Of a stretch of 64,000 nucleotides of DNA, positions 25,707-34,780 are shown in pieces. Position numbers and translations under genes: made by a program. The notes under the pieces are model-generated. The model searched no databases. It was not told the DNA's origin and saw only the letters and a program-made list of their open reading frames with translations. The DNA comes from JAXLWB01 sp046328715. GTDB taxonomy: Bacteria > Chloroflexota > Anaerolineae > Caldilineales > Caldilineaceae. Every line of letters starts with the position of its first letter. Position 1 is the stretch's first letter. The stretch lies in contig JAXLWB010000040.1 of NCBI GenBank assembly GCA_046328715.1, positions 28,928-92,927 on the forward strand, written 5' to 3'.

Positions 25707-27842
25707 ATGCATTCACTCTTTTTTCATCTGTTTCTGAAGAAGCGTAAACAGGCAGACACTTTGCTGCTCTTTGTCCTGATCGCCGGATGGGGGTTGCGGG
25801 CGTTCACCGAGGTGGCCTTCGCCTCCACGCCGCAACTTTCCCCGAGTGTGGGCGGGATTCAGGCTTTGACACCTCAGCTTTTCTTCCCAGCAGCTTATTA
25901 CAACTTTTCTGATGCACAGACAAGCAGCACTTGGCGCTCCACCTTGGCGCTACAAAACCCGAGCATAAGTCAAGGTGCACAGGTAAAGGTTGACTTTTAT
26001 ACGGAGAGCGGTCAGCAAATTACACCTCCCTCCTTGACACCGATTGGCGGCATTGCTCTTTCCAATCCGTTTACGATCGCACCGCGCCAGACGTTGGTTT
26101 TTCATCTGGAGCAGCTATCGATCCAATCCAATATACGCTTTGGCGTGGTAGTTTCCAGTGACCAACCGTTGGCTGGCGTCCATTGGACGCGCAGGAGCAG
26201 CAATGGCCAGGAGAGTAACGGCACCTATGAAGGGGTTGCACCAACCAGTGCTACCACGGTTTACCTACCTTCGGTGACAAACGCGTCTAATGGTTCGAGC
26301 AGCCGTTTGTCAATTCAAAGTCTCGTAAGCAACGGGATAAACAACGTCACGATCAAACTGTACGGTCAAAATGGTAGCGAGGCAGGGCAGACACAAGCCA
26401 CATTAAGTCCTTACTCAACCTGGAACCCGGTCCCAGCAATGTTCATCCCAAATGGTTTTATTGGTACGGCTGTGGTCTCCGCTTCGGGGCCGATTGCTGT
26501 GGTTGATGATGACTACAATAGCAACTCAGCTTCGCTAATTTCGTATGCTGGTTTTAGTGCTGGCGCAACCACCTTTTATGCGCCTGAACTGAAAACGGGA
26601 GCGCAACAAATCAGTGCATTGTTCATTCAAAACATCAGTGCGCAGGCTGCAACTGTTCAAGTTGCTAACTCCGACCATGTCGGCGATACGCAGATACAGA
26701 TCGCCCCCAATGGTCGCGGTGTAGTCAACTATGCAGCAGGTTCCCACAACGGAACCTTTGCGGCTACCATTAGCTCCGATCAGCCGATTGTGGCTTTAGC
26801 TGCCATGCGCTTTCAGGATGGCCGGGCATCCGTCTTTCCTGCCTTTGACAAGACCGCTACACAATATCTCTTCCCACTTTTCGTACGTGGGACGCAAACT
26901 ACTGGTTTGGGACTATCCTTTAACAGCGGTTTGAGCGTCTACAATCCGAACTCCTTCCCAGTCGCTATCCAAGCCGATTTTGGCGGCAGCTATCCGCTCA
27001 TTAATGACAATCTGCAACCTGGTCAAACGCAAACCTTTGCCTCGACCCTGTTGATGTTGCCGAATGGCTATAACGGTACGGTCTTAATCAGCGGAAGTGG
27101 CCCGATCCTGGTGACAGGTTCGCTCTCGGGCGCACTTTCCTCAGGCTCCGACACGGAGGCGAGCTACCAGGCCTACGCATTGAACGCAGCGAACCCACCG
27201 ACGCCTACGCCGCAGCCTGCTACGCCAACGCCCTCGTTGGCCACTGCTACCCCAACCCCGCCTCTGCCAACGTCGACCCCAACACCGATCTTACCTACCG
27301 CAACTCCAAGTGTGACGCCAACCAAGGGCAGCCCAACACCGCCACCTACGGCACCGCCCACGGCGACTCTGCCCCCCAGCGACGCTACGACTTTGGTACA
27401 GCCCGGTCAGCCCGCAACGCTGGACTTTAGCGATCCGGGTGGCGGCAAGGTGACCGTACAGCTTCCAGCCGGGGCTGTGACACAAAACACGACATTGCTC
27501 TACGATGACAAGGCTGATCTGTCACATCCTGGAGCCTTTAACTTTGCCGGGCGTACCTTTACGCTGACTGCTTACCGCGACAATAACCCGCAATCCAACT
27601 TCACCTTCCAGCAGCCCGTCACGTTGGTGATCGAGTACACGGACGGCGATGTCGCAGGTTTGAATGAAAACGAATTGACGCTTTTCTTCTACAACACCAC
27701 AACCAACAGTTGGTCGGACCAAGGCATCGTGGTGGTGTCACGTGATCCTGCCAACAACCGCATCACCGTGCAGATTTCACACTTGACGGAGTTTGCGATG
27801 GGTACCGCTCAGCGGATTCTGTTGCCGATTGTCAGACGCTAG
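25707..27842 (+). CDS. Secreted Ig-like repeat protein with ZU5-like C-terminal domain
   Basis: The start ATG at 25707 (MHSLFFHLFLKK) has AAGGA 8 bases upstream; a GTG at 25647 lies in a hairpin and was rejected. The 711-residue product has a signal segment (TLLLFVLIAGWGLRAF). About four beta-sandwich repeats of roughly 110 residues follow, each opening with a strand such as FFPAAYYN, VYLPSVTN, FYAPELKT or LFPLFVRG. A PTPTPQ-type linker comes next. A C-terminal domain starting near VQPGQPATLDFSDPGG and ending HLTEFAMG resembles ZU5-like modules and is shared with the next gene. The C-terminus is QRILLPIVRR. It is probably an extracellular structural or adhesive protein; its ligand is unknown. 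Confidence 0.72.
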   Translation: MHSLFFHLFLKKRKQADTLLLFVLIAGWGLRAFTEVAFASTPQLSPSVGGIQALTPQLFFPAAYYNFSDAQTSSTWRSTLALQNPSISQGAQVKVDFYTESGQQITPPSLTPIGGIALSNPFTIAPRQTLVFHLEQLSIQSNIRFGVVVSSDQPLAGVHWTRRSSNGQESNGTYEGVAPTSATTVYLPSVTNASNGSSSRLSIQSLVSNGINNVTIKLYGQNGSEAGQTQATLSPYSTWNPVPAMFIPNGFIGTAVVSASGPIAVVDDDYNSNSASLISYAGFSAGATTFYAPELKTGAQQISALFIQNISAQAATVQVANSDHVGDTQIQIAPNGRGVVNYAAGSHNGTFAATISSDQPIVALAAMRFQDGRASVFPAFDKTATQYLFPLFVRGTQTTGLGLSFNSGLSVYNPNSFPVAIQADFGGSYPLINDNLQPGQTQTFASTLLMLPNGYNGTVLISGSGPILVTGSLSGALSSGSDTEASYQAYALNAANPPTPTPQPATPTPSLATATPTPPLPTSTPTPILPTATPSVTPTKGSPTPPPTAPPTATLPPSDATTLVQPGQPATLDFSDPGGGKVTVQLPAGAVTQNTTLLYDDKADLSHPGAFNFAGRTFTLTAYRDNNPQSNFTFQQPVTLVIEYTDGDVAGLNENELTLFFYNTTTNSWSDQGIVVVSRDPANNRITVQISHLTEFAMGTAQRILLPIVRR

Positions 27843-27873
27843 GCAACTTGGATAGAGTTTTGTAGCAAAAATG

Positions 27874-27924
27874 TGACCGGCACTTTCGGCCCGACAAGGA
27901 ACGGGGCAAGAAAAGTGCCGGTCA
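27874..27924 (+). terminator. Hairpin after the Ig-like repeat gene
   Basis: TGACCGGCACTTT (27874-27886) pairs perfectly with 27912-27924 and is followed by a short T-rich stretch. It starts about 30 bases after the stop at 27842 and is a good intrinsic terminator candidate. Confidence 0.65.
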
Positions 27925-28218
27925 TATTGTTTCCAGGGCCTATGAAACCTTCGTAGCAAAGAGAAACTAGTCCCTGTTATCTACTATACATAACTGTAAG
28001 CAGAATACCATCTAACGACTTAGGAAATTGTCAACAATTGAATGAAGACGATTGGTTGAAAGTAACGTATTCTAGCAAGGTCAATTTTTGATCCTTAACT
28101 TCCCAGAGCTTCTCTAATGTCCAGTTACTAAATCTTGCGAAAACAGGTTTGCTTATGATCTCACTCGGGTATTGCCTGGGTGAATTTTGGTTTGAATCGG
28201 TACTAATAGAGATGACAC

Positions 28219-28275
28219 TTAAACATTGCACAATCTCCAAAGGCTGAGTTCTGAGGCGAATTGTGCAATGTTTAA
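28219..28275. repeat. 16-bp inverted repeat in the AT-rich gap
   Basis: TTAAACATTGCACAAT (28219-28234) and its exact complement (28260-28275) enclose 25 bases. It lies mid-gap between the terminator at 27874 and the promoter at 28410. It may be a regulatory site or an element remnant. The rest of the 27925-28409 gap is AT-rich with no recognised gene. Confidence 0.45.
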
Positions 28276-28409
28276 ATAACGTGTCTATATTAACAAGTTA
28301 CTTGGCAAGTTCCACGTTGCTTCTTCCACCTCTCCTCTGTCCAAGTTAACAAATGGTAAGACGAAAATTATAGCACTTCTTGACCCTATATTTTTGCGTT
28401 TTGTGTGAA

Positions 28410-28438
28410 TTGATGTAAGCTTTTCGTTATTTTATAAT
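28410..28438 (+). promoter_or_regulatory. Candidate sigma-70 promoter for the 2013-residue surface protein
   Basis: TTGATG (28410-28415) and TATAAT (28433-28438) are separated by 17 bp in AT-rich DNA, about 190 bases upstream of the ATG at 28632. Confidence 0.6.
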
Positions 28439-28631
28439 TCTATATTGCCTGTAAAGTTAATCTACTAAACGTTATTCTGTAAAAATATTATACACCTGCC
28501 GCATTAGTTACTGTGATTTCTATAAAAAATTAAGCTTTCTGTCGTGTTTAGGGACAAGCACTGAAACTTGTCTCTAGGATCCCTATTTTCTGAAATCGCT
28601 CGCCTGGAGTTCCCAAAAAAGGAAGCACAAC

Positions 28632-31600
28632 ATGAGTGTCAACCTATTCCTGTCATCGCATACCTCGCGGGTGCCTTTCACGAAGCACCTGTTGCGATTG
28701 GGCAGTACCGCATTTTTTTTGTTCTTATTTACATTGATTTGGAGTCATCCAGCTCAAGCCGCTACCTGTACCTGGACAGGAACGAGCAGCACGGACTGGA
28801 ACACCGCTGGCAACTGGAGTGGTTGTGGCGGTGTAGTACCCAGCAACAGCGACAGTGTAACTATTCCCAATGTTGCCAACGATCCAATCGTGAGCACTGA
28901 TGCAACGGTAGCCGCACTTGACTTGGGTTTCGGGGGCAGCCTAACGATCAACAGTGGCCAAACCCTGACTGTCGAAGGGCTTTCTACCTTTGCGGTCAGT
29001 TCAATCAGTGGCAGTGGCGTCTTCTCTACGGCAAGCCTCAATCTCAATGCCGGTTGTTGTAGTGGCGCTATCACACTCAATGCGAACCTCACGGTTGGTC
29101 AGGCGATGACGGTTACCGATGTAGGGGCTGTCAATGGCTCTGCAATCAATATTCTTGGCAATTTCCGCTCAAACGACAGTGACCTAACAGGCACGACAAT
29201 TTTCCGCCTGGCTGGTTCGGATGACCAGACCTTGACCGGTAGCGGACGTGTACACAACCTGGATATCGCCAAGAGTGGTGGGGATGTGCTAATTCCGAGC
29301 AACTTTTCTATCAATGGTGGTACTTTCACTGGGACAGGCAGCCGTTTGAAGAGCATAGGTGGTGCAATCATCTTTGGTGTAGAGACGATTAGCTTTACCG
29401 GCAGCATTGACGATGTGGCGCTAAATGCTGGTTGCTGTTTTGGTGCTATCACGCTCAACGCAGACCTGACCGTCAACAACTCACTGCGCATCACCGATGT
29501 CCAACAGGTCAATGGCAAAGTGATTGCGATTGGCGGGAACTTAGCCTCCAATGACGCTGACTTGGCAGGCACAACCGTCTTCCGTTTGAATGGTACTGGC
29601 GACCAAACCTTGACCGGTGTTGGACGCCTGCACAACCTCGACATCGCCAAACCAAGTGGTGATGTGTTGATTCCGAGCAACTTCAACATCAGTGGTGGCA
29701 CCTTCAGTGGTACAAGCGGACACCTTGTCAGCACGGGTGGCACTATCATCTTTGGACCACAGACTATCAGCTTCACGGGTAGTATCGATGATGTGGCGAT
29801 CAATGCTGGCTGTTGTACCGGTTCAGTGGTGACGCTCAATGCCGACCTGACGGTGAACAATAGCCTGATTGTGACCGATGTGCAGCAGATCAACGGCAAA
29901 GTGATCAATATCGGTGGCAACTTCCGTTCGAGTGATGGCGACCTGGCAGGCACGACCATCTTTCGTTTGAATGGTAGTGGCGACCAGACCTTGACTGGTG
30001 TCGGACGGGTTAACAACCTCGACATCGCCAAACCGAGTGGCGATGTGCTAATCCCGAGTAACTTCAACATCTCCGGTGGTACCTTCAGTGGTACAAGTGG
30101 ACACCTCGTCAGCACGGGTGGCACCATCATCTTTGGACCGCAGACGATCAGCTTCACGGGCAGCATCGATGATGTGGCAATCAACGCTGGCTGTTGTACT
30201 GGTGCAGTGGTGACGCTTAATGCCGATCTGACTGTCAACAACAGCCTGATCATGACTGATGTGCAGCAGATCAACGGCAAAGCGATCAACATCGGTGGCA
30301 ACTTCCGTTCGAGTGATGGCGATCTGTTGGGCACAACCGTCTTCCGTTTGAATGGCACCGGCGACCAGATCTTGACCGGTATCGGACGTGTGAATAACCT
30401 CGACATCGCCAAGCCAAGCGGCGATGTGCTAATCCCGAGCAACTTCAATATCTCTGGTGGTACCTTCAGCGGTGCGAGCGGTCATTTGGTCAACACCGGT
30501 GGCACCATCATCTTTGGACCGCAGACGATCAGCTTCACGGGCAGCATCGACGACGTAGCGATCAATGCCGGCTGTTGTACGGGAGCAGTTGTCACCCTCA
30601 ATGCCGATCTGACGGTGAACAATAGCCTGATCATGACCGATGTGCAGCAGATCAATGGCAAAGCGATCAACATCGGTGGCAACTTCCGTTCGAGTGATGG
30701 CGATCTGTTGGGCACAACGATCTTCCGTTTGAATGGCACCGGCGACCAGACCTTGACTGGGGTCGGACGTGTGAATAACCTCGACATCGCCAAGCCAAGC
30801 GGCGATGTGTTGATTCCGAGCAACTTCAACATCAGCGGCGGTACCTTCAGCGGTGCGAGCGGTCATTTGGTCAACACTGGTGGCACCATCATCTTTGGAC
30901 CGCAGACGATCAGCTTTACCGGCAGCATCGACGATGTGGCGATCAACGCTGGTTGTTGTACAGGCGCAGTGGTGACACTCAATGCTGACCTGACGGTGAA
31001 TAATAGCCTGATCATGACCGATGTGCAGCAGATCAACGGCAAAGCGATCAACATCGGCGGCACCTTCCGTTCGAGCGATGGCGATCTGTTGGGCACAACG
31101 ATCTTCCGTTTGAATGGCACCGGCGACCAGACGTTGACGGGTATTGGACGGGTACACAACCTCGACATTGCCAAGCCGAGTGGTGATGTATTAATTCCGA
31201 GCAACTTCACCGTCTCTGGTGGTGCTTTCACTGGCGCAGGCAGCCGCTTGCGCAGCACGGGTGGCGCTATCATTTTCGGTGCGGAGACGATCAGCTTTAC
31301 CGGCAGCATCGACGATGTCAATATCCTCGCTGCTTCTAATCAGAATCTCACGCTCAACGCTGACCTGACCGTCAACAACAACCTGACCGTAACACAGGTC
31401 TTTCAGGTACTTGGTAAGACGATCTCGATCGGTGGCAACCTGGTTTCGAACGACGGTGACTTGCTGGGCACGACCGTCTTCCGTCTGGCCGGTTCGGGTG
31501 ATCAAACCTTGACAGGGGTGGGAATCATTAACAACCTGGATATTGCCAAGCCAAGTGGTGATGTGCTGATCCCGAGCAACTTTATTGTCTCTGGTGGCAG

Positions 31601-34600
31601 CTTTACTGGCACGGGCAGCCGCGTGAAGAACATGGGTGGCGCTATCGTGTTCGGTAGTGAGACAGTCAGCTTCACGGGTAGCATCGACGATGTCAACATC
31701 CTCGCCGCTTCTAATCAGAATCTCACGCTCAACGCTGACCTGACGGTCAACAACAACCTGACCGTAACACAGGTCTTTCAGGTACTTGGTAAGGCGATCT
31801 CGATCGGTGGCAATTTAGTTTCAAACGACGGCGACTTGTTTGGAACAACGGTCTTCCGTCTGGCTGGTTCGGGTGATCAAACCTTGACAGGTACGGGGAT
31901 CATTAACAACCTCGAAGTCGCCAAGACAGGAGGCCAGGTACTCTTTACGGGCAACCGCACCTTTAGCTCCGTTGTGATCAGCAGCGGCACCTTCGGACCC
32001 AATGGCTTTACTGTCACCTCGCCGGTCACGGTTAACGGCGGCACCTTGGGTGGACAGGGCAAGATCGTCGGCGCAGTAACGGTCAACAGTGGCGGTACGC
32101 TTAACGCAGGTTCATCGCCAGGACGGCTGGATCTACAGGGCAACCTGGTCATGAACAGCGGCTCGAACCTCTTTGTCGACATCAACGGCAATACCCCTGG
32201 CAGCGAGCACGACCAGGTCGTTGTAACCGGAACGGTGACGATCAACAGCGCCACCCTGACCGGCACCACGGGCATTGCTCCCAGCCAGGCAATCACAATC
32301 CTGGCCAACGACAACACCGATGCCATTGCTGGCACCCGCTTCGTCAACGCACCCAACACCGGCAATTCGATTTCGATTGGCAATACAAACTATCAGATCG
32401 CCTACAACGGCGGCAGCGGTAACGATATTGTGCTCAATTTGCCACCCCCTTCGGGTCTGCAAGTGGTCAACTCTAGCCCAACGATGCTGGGTGGGGCAAC
32501 CGAATTCACCGCTACCCTGAGCGTCGGGAGTGGGGTCAACTATACCTGGAACTTTGGCGATGGCACTTCGCCGGTAAGCGGCGCTTCTGCAGCGGTCAGC
32601 CATACCTATGCAACCATTAACACCTATACGACCATCGTCACTGCGACCAATGCCCAAGGCTCGGTCAGCGCCTCCACCGCAGTGACAGTGACACCGAATG
32701 GTCAAGTGGTCGAAACAGTGACCCCAGGGACAGCGAAGACCTTGGTCTACAATGCGCAGGATGGGGCAGTGGTGACAGTCGAAGTGCCTGGCGCTACCAT
32801 TACCCAATCGCTCTACCTGGTCTACAACAGCGTGGTCACACCCACGACGGCACCGGCTTACTTGCTCTTTGGCAATCGATCCTTCCATCTGGAAGCGTGG
32901 CTGGGCAATCAACTGCTGCCTGGTATCAGCTTCAACCCGCCGCTCACCTTGACGCTCGATTACTTGGCGAGTGATGTGAATGGCCTGAATGAGAATCAGT
33001 TGGAACTCTACTATTACGATACCACCAGCAATCAGTGGAGCAATGCGGGCATGACGGTGGTCGAGCGCGATACAGTCAACCATCGCATCGTGGTGCTCTT
33101 GAGCCACCTCACCGAGTTTGCGCTCTTCCAGCCCAAGTCGGCACCTGTAGCGGGCCACGATATCTATACCACCACCGAAGACACCGTGCTTCAGGTGGCT
33201 GCTCCCGGTGTGCTGACCAATGACAGCGATGCCGATAATGACCCGCTCACGCTTAGCTTGGTCAGCGATGTGGCGAGCGGCAGTTTGAGCCTGGACGCAG
33301 ATGGCGGCTTTATCTATACACCAACCACTGACTTCAACGGCCAGGTCAGCTTCACCTATCTGATCGACGATGGCATCTTCACTGCAACGGCGACCAGCAC
33401 CATCTCGGTGACGCCAGTTAACGATCCGCCTCAGGTCAGTGCTATTGCCGACCAGAGCATCGACGAAAGCACCCCCTTCTCACTTGCGGTCGTAGCCAAT
33501 GATGTCGATCTGCCTGCTCAGAATCTGAGCTTTAGTCTGGAAGCTGGCGCACCGACTGGCACAACCGTCGATAACAATGGTCTCTTCGCATGGACGCCAA
33601 GCGAAGCACAAGGTCCAGGCGTCTACCCGATTGGCGTGCGCGTCAGCGACGATGGCACACCCTCACTCAGTACCACGGTCAACTTTACGCTAACCGTCAA
33701 TGAGATCAATCAGCCGCCGGTGGTCAGCAATGACGCCGATCTGACCTTGATCAACACGCCGCTTTCGGTCTATGCCCCAGGTGTGCTCGCCAACGATAGC
33801 GACCCGGACGGTACCACGCTCACGGCGCAGTTGGTGACCGCGCCCGCCCACGGTGTGGCGACGATTGCCAGCAACGGTGGCTTTGTCTACACGCCGACCA
33901 CCGACTACACCGGCATGGATAGCTTTGACTACACCGCCAGCGACGGCCAATATGCAGTCACTGGCACTGTAACCATCAATGTCTTCCAGACCGGCTCTAA
34001 TCCGGCACCGATCGTACTGCCCGAAGCAGGCTGGAATCTCTTCGGATATCCGCTGGCCAACAGCCATCTCGTGACCGAAGTTCTGGCTTCGATCAGCGGC
34101 ACCTACACGACCGTCTTTGGCTATGACGCCAGCGATCCCAACGACCCCTGGCGCATGTACGATCCGAGCATTCCGGCACCCTTCGACACCATTCTGAATC
34201 GGCTGACCAGTTTTGCGTATGGTCAGGGCTATTGGATCAACCTGGCCCAGCCAGCCACGATCACGCTGCCCAGCTCGCTAGTGGCTGCAACCAGCGCTGG
34301 CTTAGATGCGAAGGCGATGACGCCACAGCCGCCAGCTACCTTCTACGGCGAACTTAGCAGCAAGGGTAACTTTGTACCACATGCCGGGATGGCGGTAGAA
34401 GCCTGGGTCGGTGACACACTCTGTGGTCAGAGCACCACCCAGGTGACGAGCGAGGGTCGGGTGATCTATGCGCTGCATGTCCAGGCGGCTGGCAGTGGCA
34501 ACTTGCAGAACTGTGGGGTCACTGGACGAAACGTGACGCTGCGTGTCGATGGTCTCCTCCTCACCACGTTGCCCTGGTCGAATGAGAGCCTTCAACAAGT

Positions 34601-34673
34601 AACAACCATGCAGCCAGAAGAACAGCCGACAGCCAATAAGCATGTCTTCTTGCCAATTGTGGCAAATCGATAA
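28632..34673 (+). CDS. Giant surface protein with 127-residue beta repeats, PKD, ZU5-like and cadherin-like domains
   Basis: 2013 residues; the ATG follows AAAGGAAG. A signal segment (STAFFLFLFTLIWSHPAQA) precedes about seven tandem repeats of about 127 residues. Each contains NLDIAKPSGDVLIPSNF and SFTGSIDDV; six beta-helix-like units also carry a vicinal Cys pair (NAGCC). A T/G-rich beta segment, a PKD domain (YTWNFGDGTSPVSG) and a ZU5-like domain follow; the latter ends LLSHLTEFALF and is shared with the gene upstream. Next come Ig/cadherin-like domains (APGVLTNDSDADNDPLT and similar) and a C-terminal module with EAGWNLFGYPL. The end is KHVFLPIVANR. The design points to a long extracellular fibre or adhesin. 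Near-identical DNA repeats suggest recent expansion. Confidence 0.85.
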   Translation: MSVNLFLSSHTSRVPFTKHLLRLGSTAFFLFLFTLIWSHPAQAATCTWTGTSSTDWNTAGNWSGCGGVVPSNSDSVTIPNVANDPIVSTDATVAALDLGFGGSLTINSGQTLTVEGLSTFAVSSISGSGVFSTASLNLNAGCCSGAITLNANLTVGQAMTVTDVGAVNGSAINILGNFRSNDSDLTGTTIFRLAGSDDQTLTGSGRVHNLDIAKSGGDVLIPSNFSINGGTFTGTGSRLKSIGGAIIFGVETISFTGSIDDVALNAGCCFGAITLNADLTVNNSLRITDVQQVNGKVIAIGGNLASNDADLAGTTVFRLNGTGDQTLTGVGRLHNLDIAKPSGDVLIPSNFNISGGTFSGTSGHLVSTGGTIIFGPQTISFTGSIDDVAINAGCCTGSVVTLNADLTVNNSLIVTDVQQINGKVINIGGNFRSSDGDLAGTTIFRLNGSGDQTLTGVGRVNNLDIAKPSGDVLIPSNFNISGGTFSGTSGHLVSTGGTIIFGPQTISFTGSIDDVAINAGCCTGAVVTLNADLTVNNSLIMTDVQQINGKAINIGGNFRSSDGDLLGTTVFRLNGTGDQILTGIGRVNNLDIAKPSGDVLIPSNFNISGGTFSGASGHLVNTGGTIIFGPQTISFTGSIDDVAINAGCCTGAVVTLNADLTVNNSLIMTDVQQINGKAINIGGNFRSSDGDLLGTTIFRLNGTGDQTLTGVGRVNNLDIAKPSGDVLIPSNFNISGGTFSGASGHLVNTGGTIIFGPQTISFTGSIDDVAINAGCCTGAVVTLNADLTVNNSLIMTDVQQINGKAINIGGTFRSSDGDLLGTTIFRLNGTGDQTLTGIGRVHNLDIAKPSGDVLIPSNFTVSGGAFTGAGSRLRSTGGAIIFGAETISFTGSIDDVNILAASNQNLTLNADLTVNNNLTVTQVFQVLGKTISIGGNLVSNDGDLLGTTVFRLAGSGDQTLTGVGIINNLDIAKPSGDVLIPSNFIVSGGSFTGTGSRVKNMGGAIVFGSETVSFTGSIDDVNILAASNQNLTLNADLTVNNNLTVTQVFQVLGKAISIGGNLVSNDGDLFGTTVFRLAGSGDQTLTGTGIINNLEVAKTGGQVLFTGNRTFSSVVISSGTFGPNGFTVTSPVTVNGGTLGGQGKIVGAVTVNSGGTLNAGSSPGRLDLQGNLVMNSGSNLFVDINGNTPGSEHDQVVVTGTVTINSATLTGTTGIAPSQAITILANDNTDAIAGTRFVNAPNTGNSISIGNTNYQIAYNGGSGNDIVLNLPPPSGLQVVNSSPTMLGGATEFTATLSVGSGVNYTWNFGDGTSPVSGASAAVSHTYATINTYTTIVTATNAQGSVSASTAVTVTPNGQVVETVTPGTAKTLVYNAQDGAVVTVEVPGATITQSLYLVYNSVVTPTTAPAYLLFGNRSFHLEAWLGNQLLPGISFNPPLTLTLDYLASDVNGLNENQLELYYYDTTSNQWSNAGMTVVERDTVNHRIVVLLSHLTEFALFQPKSAPVAGHDIYTTTEDTVLQVAAPGVLTNDSDADNDPLTLSLVSDVASGSLSLDADGGFIYTPTTDFNGQVSFTYLIDDGIFTATATSTISVTPVNDPPQVSAIADQSIDESTPFSLAVVANDVDLPAQNLSFSLEAGAPTGTTVDNNGLFAWTPSEAQGPGVYPIGVRVSDDGTPSLSTTVNFTLTVNEINQPPVVSNDADLTLINTPLSVYAPGVLANDSDPDGTTLTAQLVTAPAHGVATIASNGGFVYTPTTDYTGMDSFDYTASDGQYAVTGTVTINVFQTGSNPAPIVLPEAGWNLFGYPLANSHLVTEVLASISGTYTTVFGYDASDPNDPWRMYDPSIPAPFDTILNRLTSFAYGQGYWINLAQPATITLPSSLVAATSAGLDAKAMTPQPPATFYGELSSKGNFVPHAGMAVEAWVGDTLCGQSTTQVTSEGRVIYALHVQAAGSGNLQNCGVTGRNVTLRVDGLLLTTLPWSNESLQQVTTMQPEEQPTANKHVFLPIVANR
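29250..31901 (+). repeat. Tandem 381-bp coding repeats
   Basis: The codons for the D of NLDIAK fall at 29262, 29640, 30021, 30402, 30783 and 31164, giving spacings of 378 and then four times 381 bp; the next copy follows after 375 bp. Copies between about 29.6 and 31.2 kb are nearly identical in DNA, while outer copies have diverged. Such arrays expand and contract by recombination, so the copy number in the assembly should be treated with care. Confidence 0.9.
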
Positions 34674-34685
34674 GACCAAGAGATT

Positions 34686-34750
34686 AGAGATTGGAGATTA
34701 GGAGATTGAGAGATTTGATCAAGATTCAATCTCCTAATCTCCCAATCTCT
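34686..34750 (+). terminator. Long hairpin between two surface-protein genes
   Basis: Arms 34686-34709 and 34726-34750 pair over 24 positions with a single bulged base. The hairpin lies just after the stop at 34673 and 30 bases before the next ATG at 34781. It is a probable terminator or attenuator between the two giant genes. Confidence 0.6.
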
Positions 34751-34780
34751 GAATCGCCCCGATATGCCGGAGAAACTCCT

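Noticed and set aside
34691..34780. Upstream extension of the 2795-residue protein to an ATG at 34691
   Set aside because: The extra 30 codons are encoded by a terminator hairpin and do not resemble a signal peptide; ATG 34781 has a proper ribosome-binding site and signal segment.
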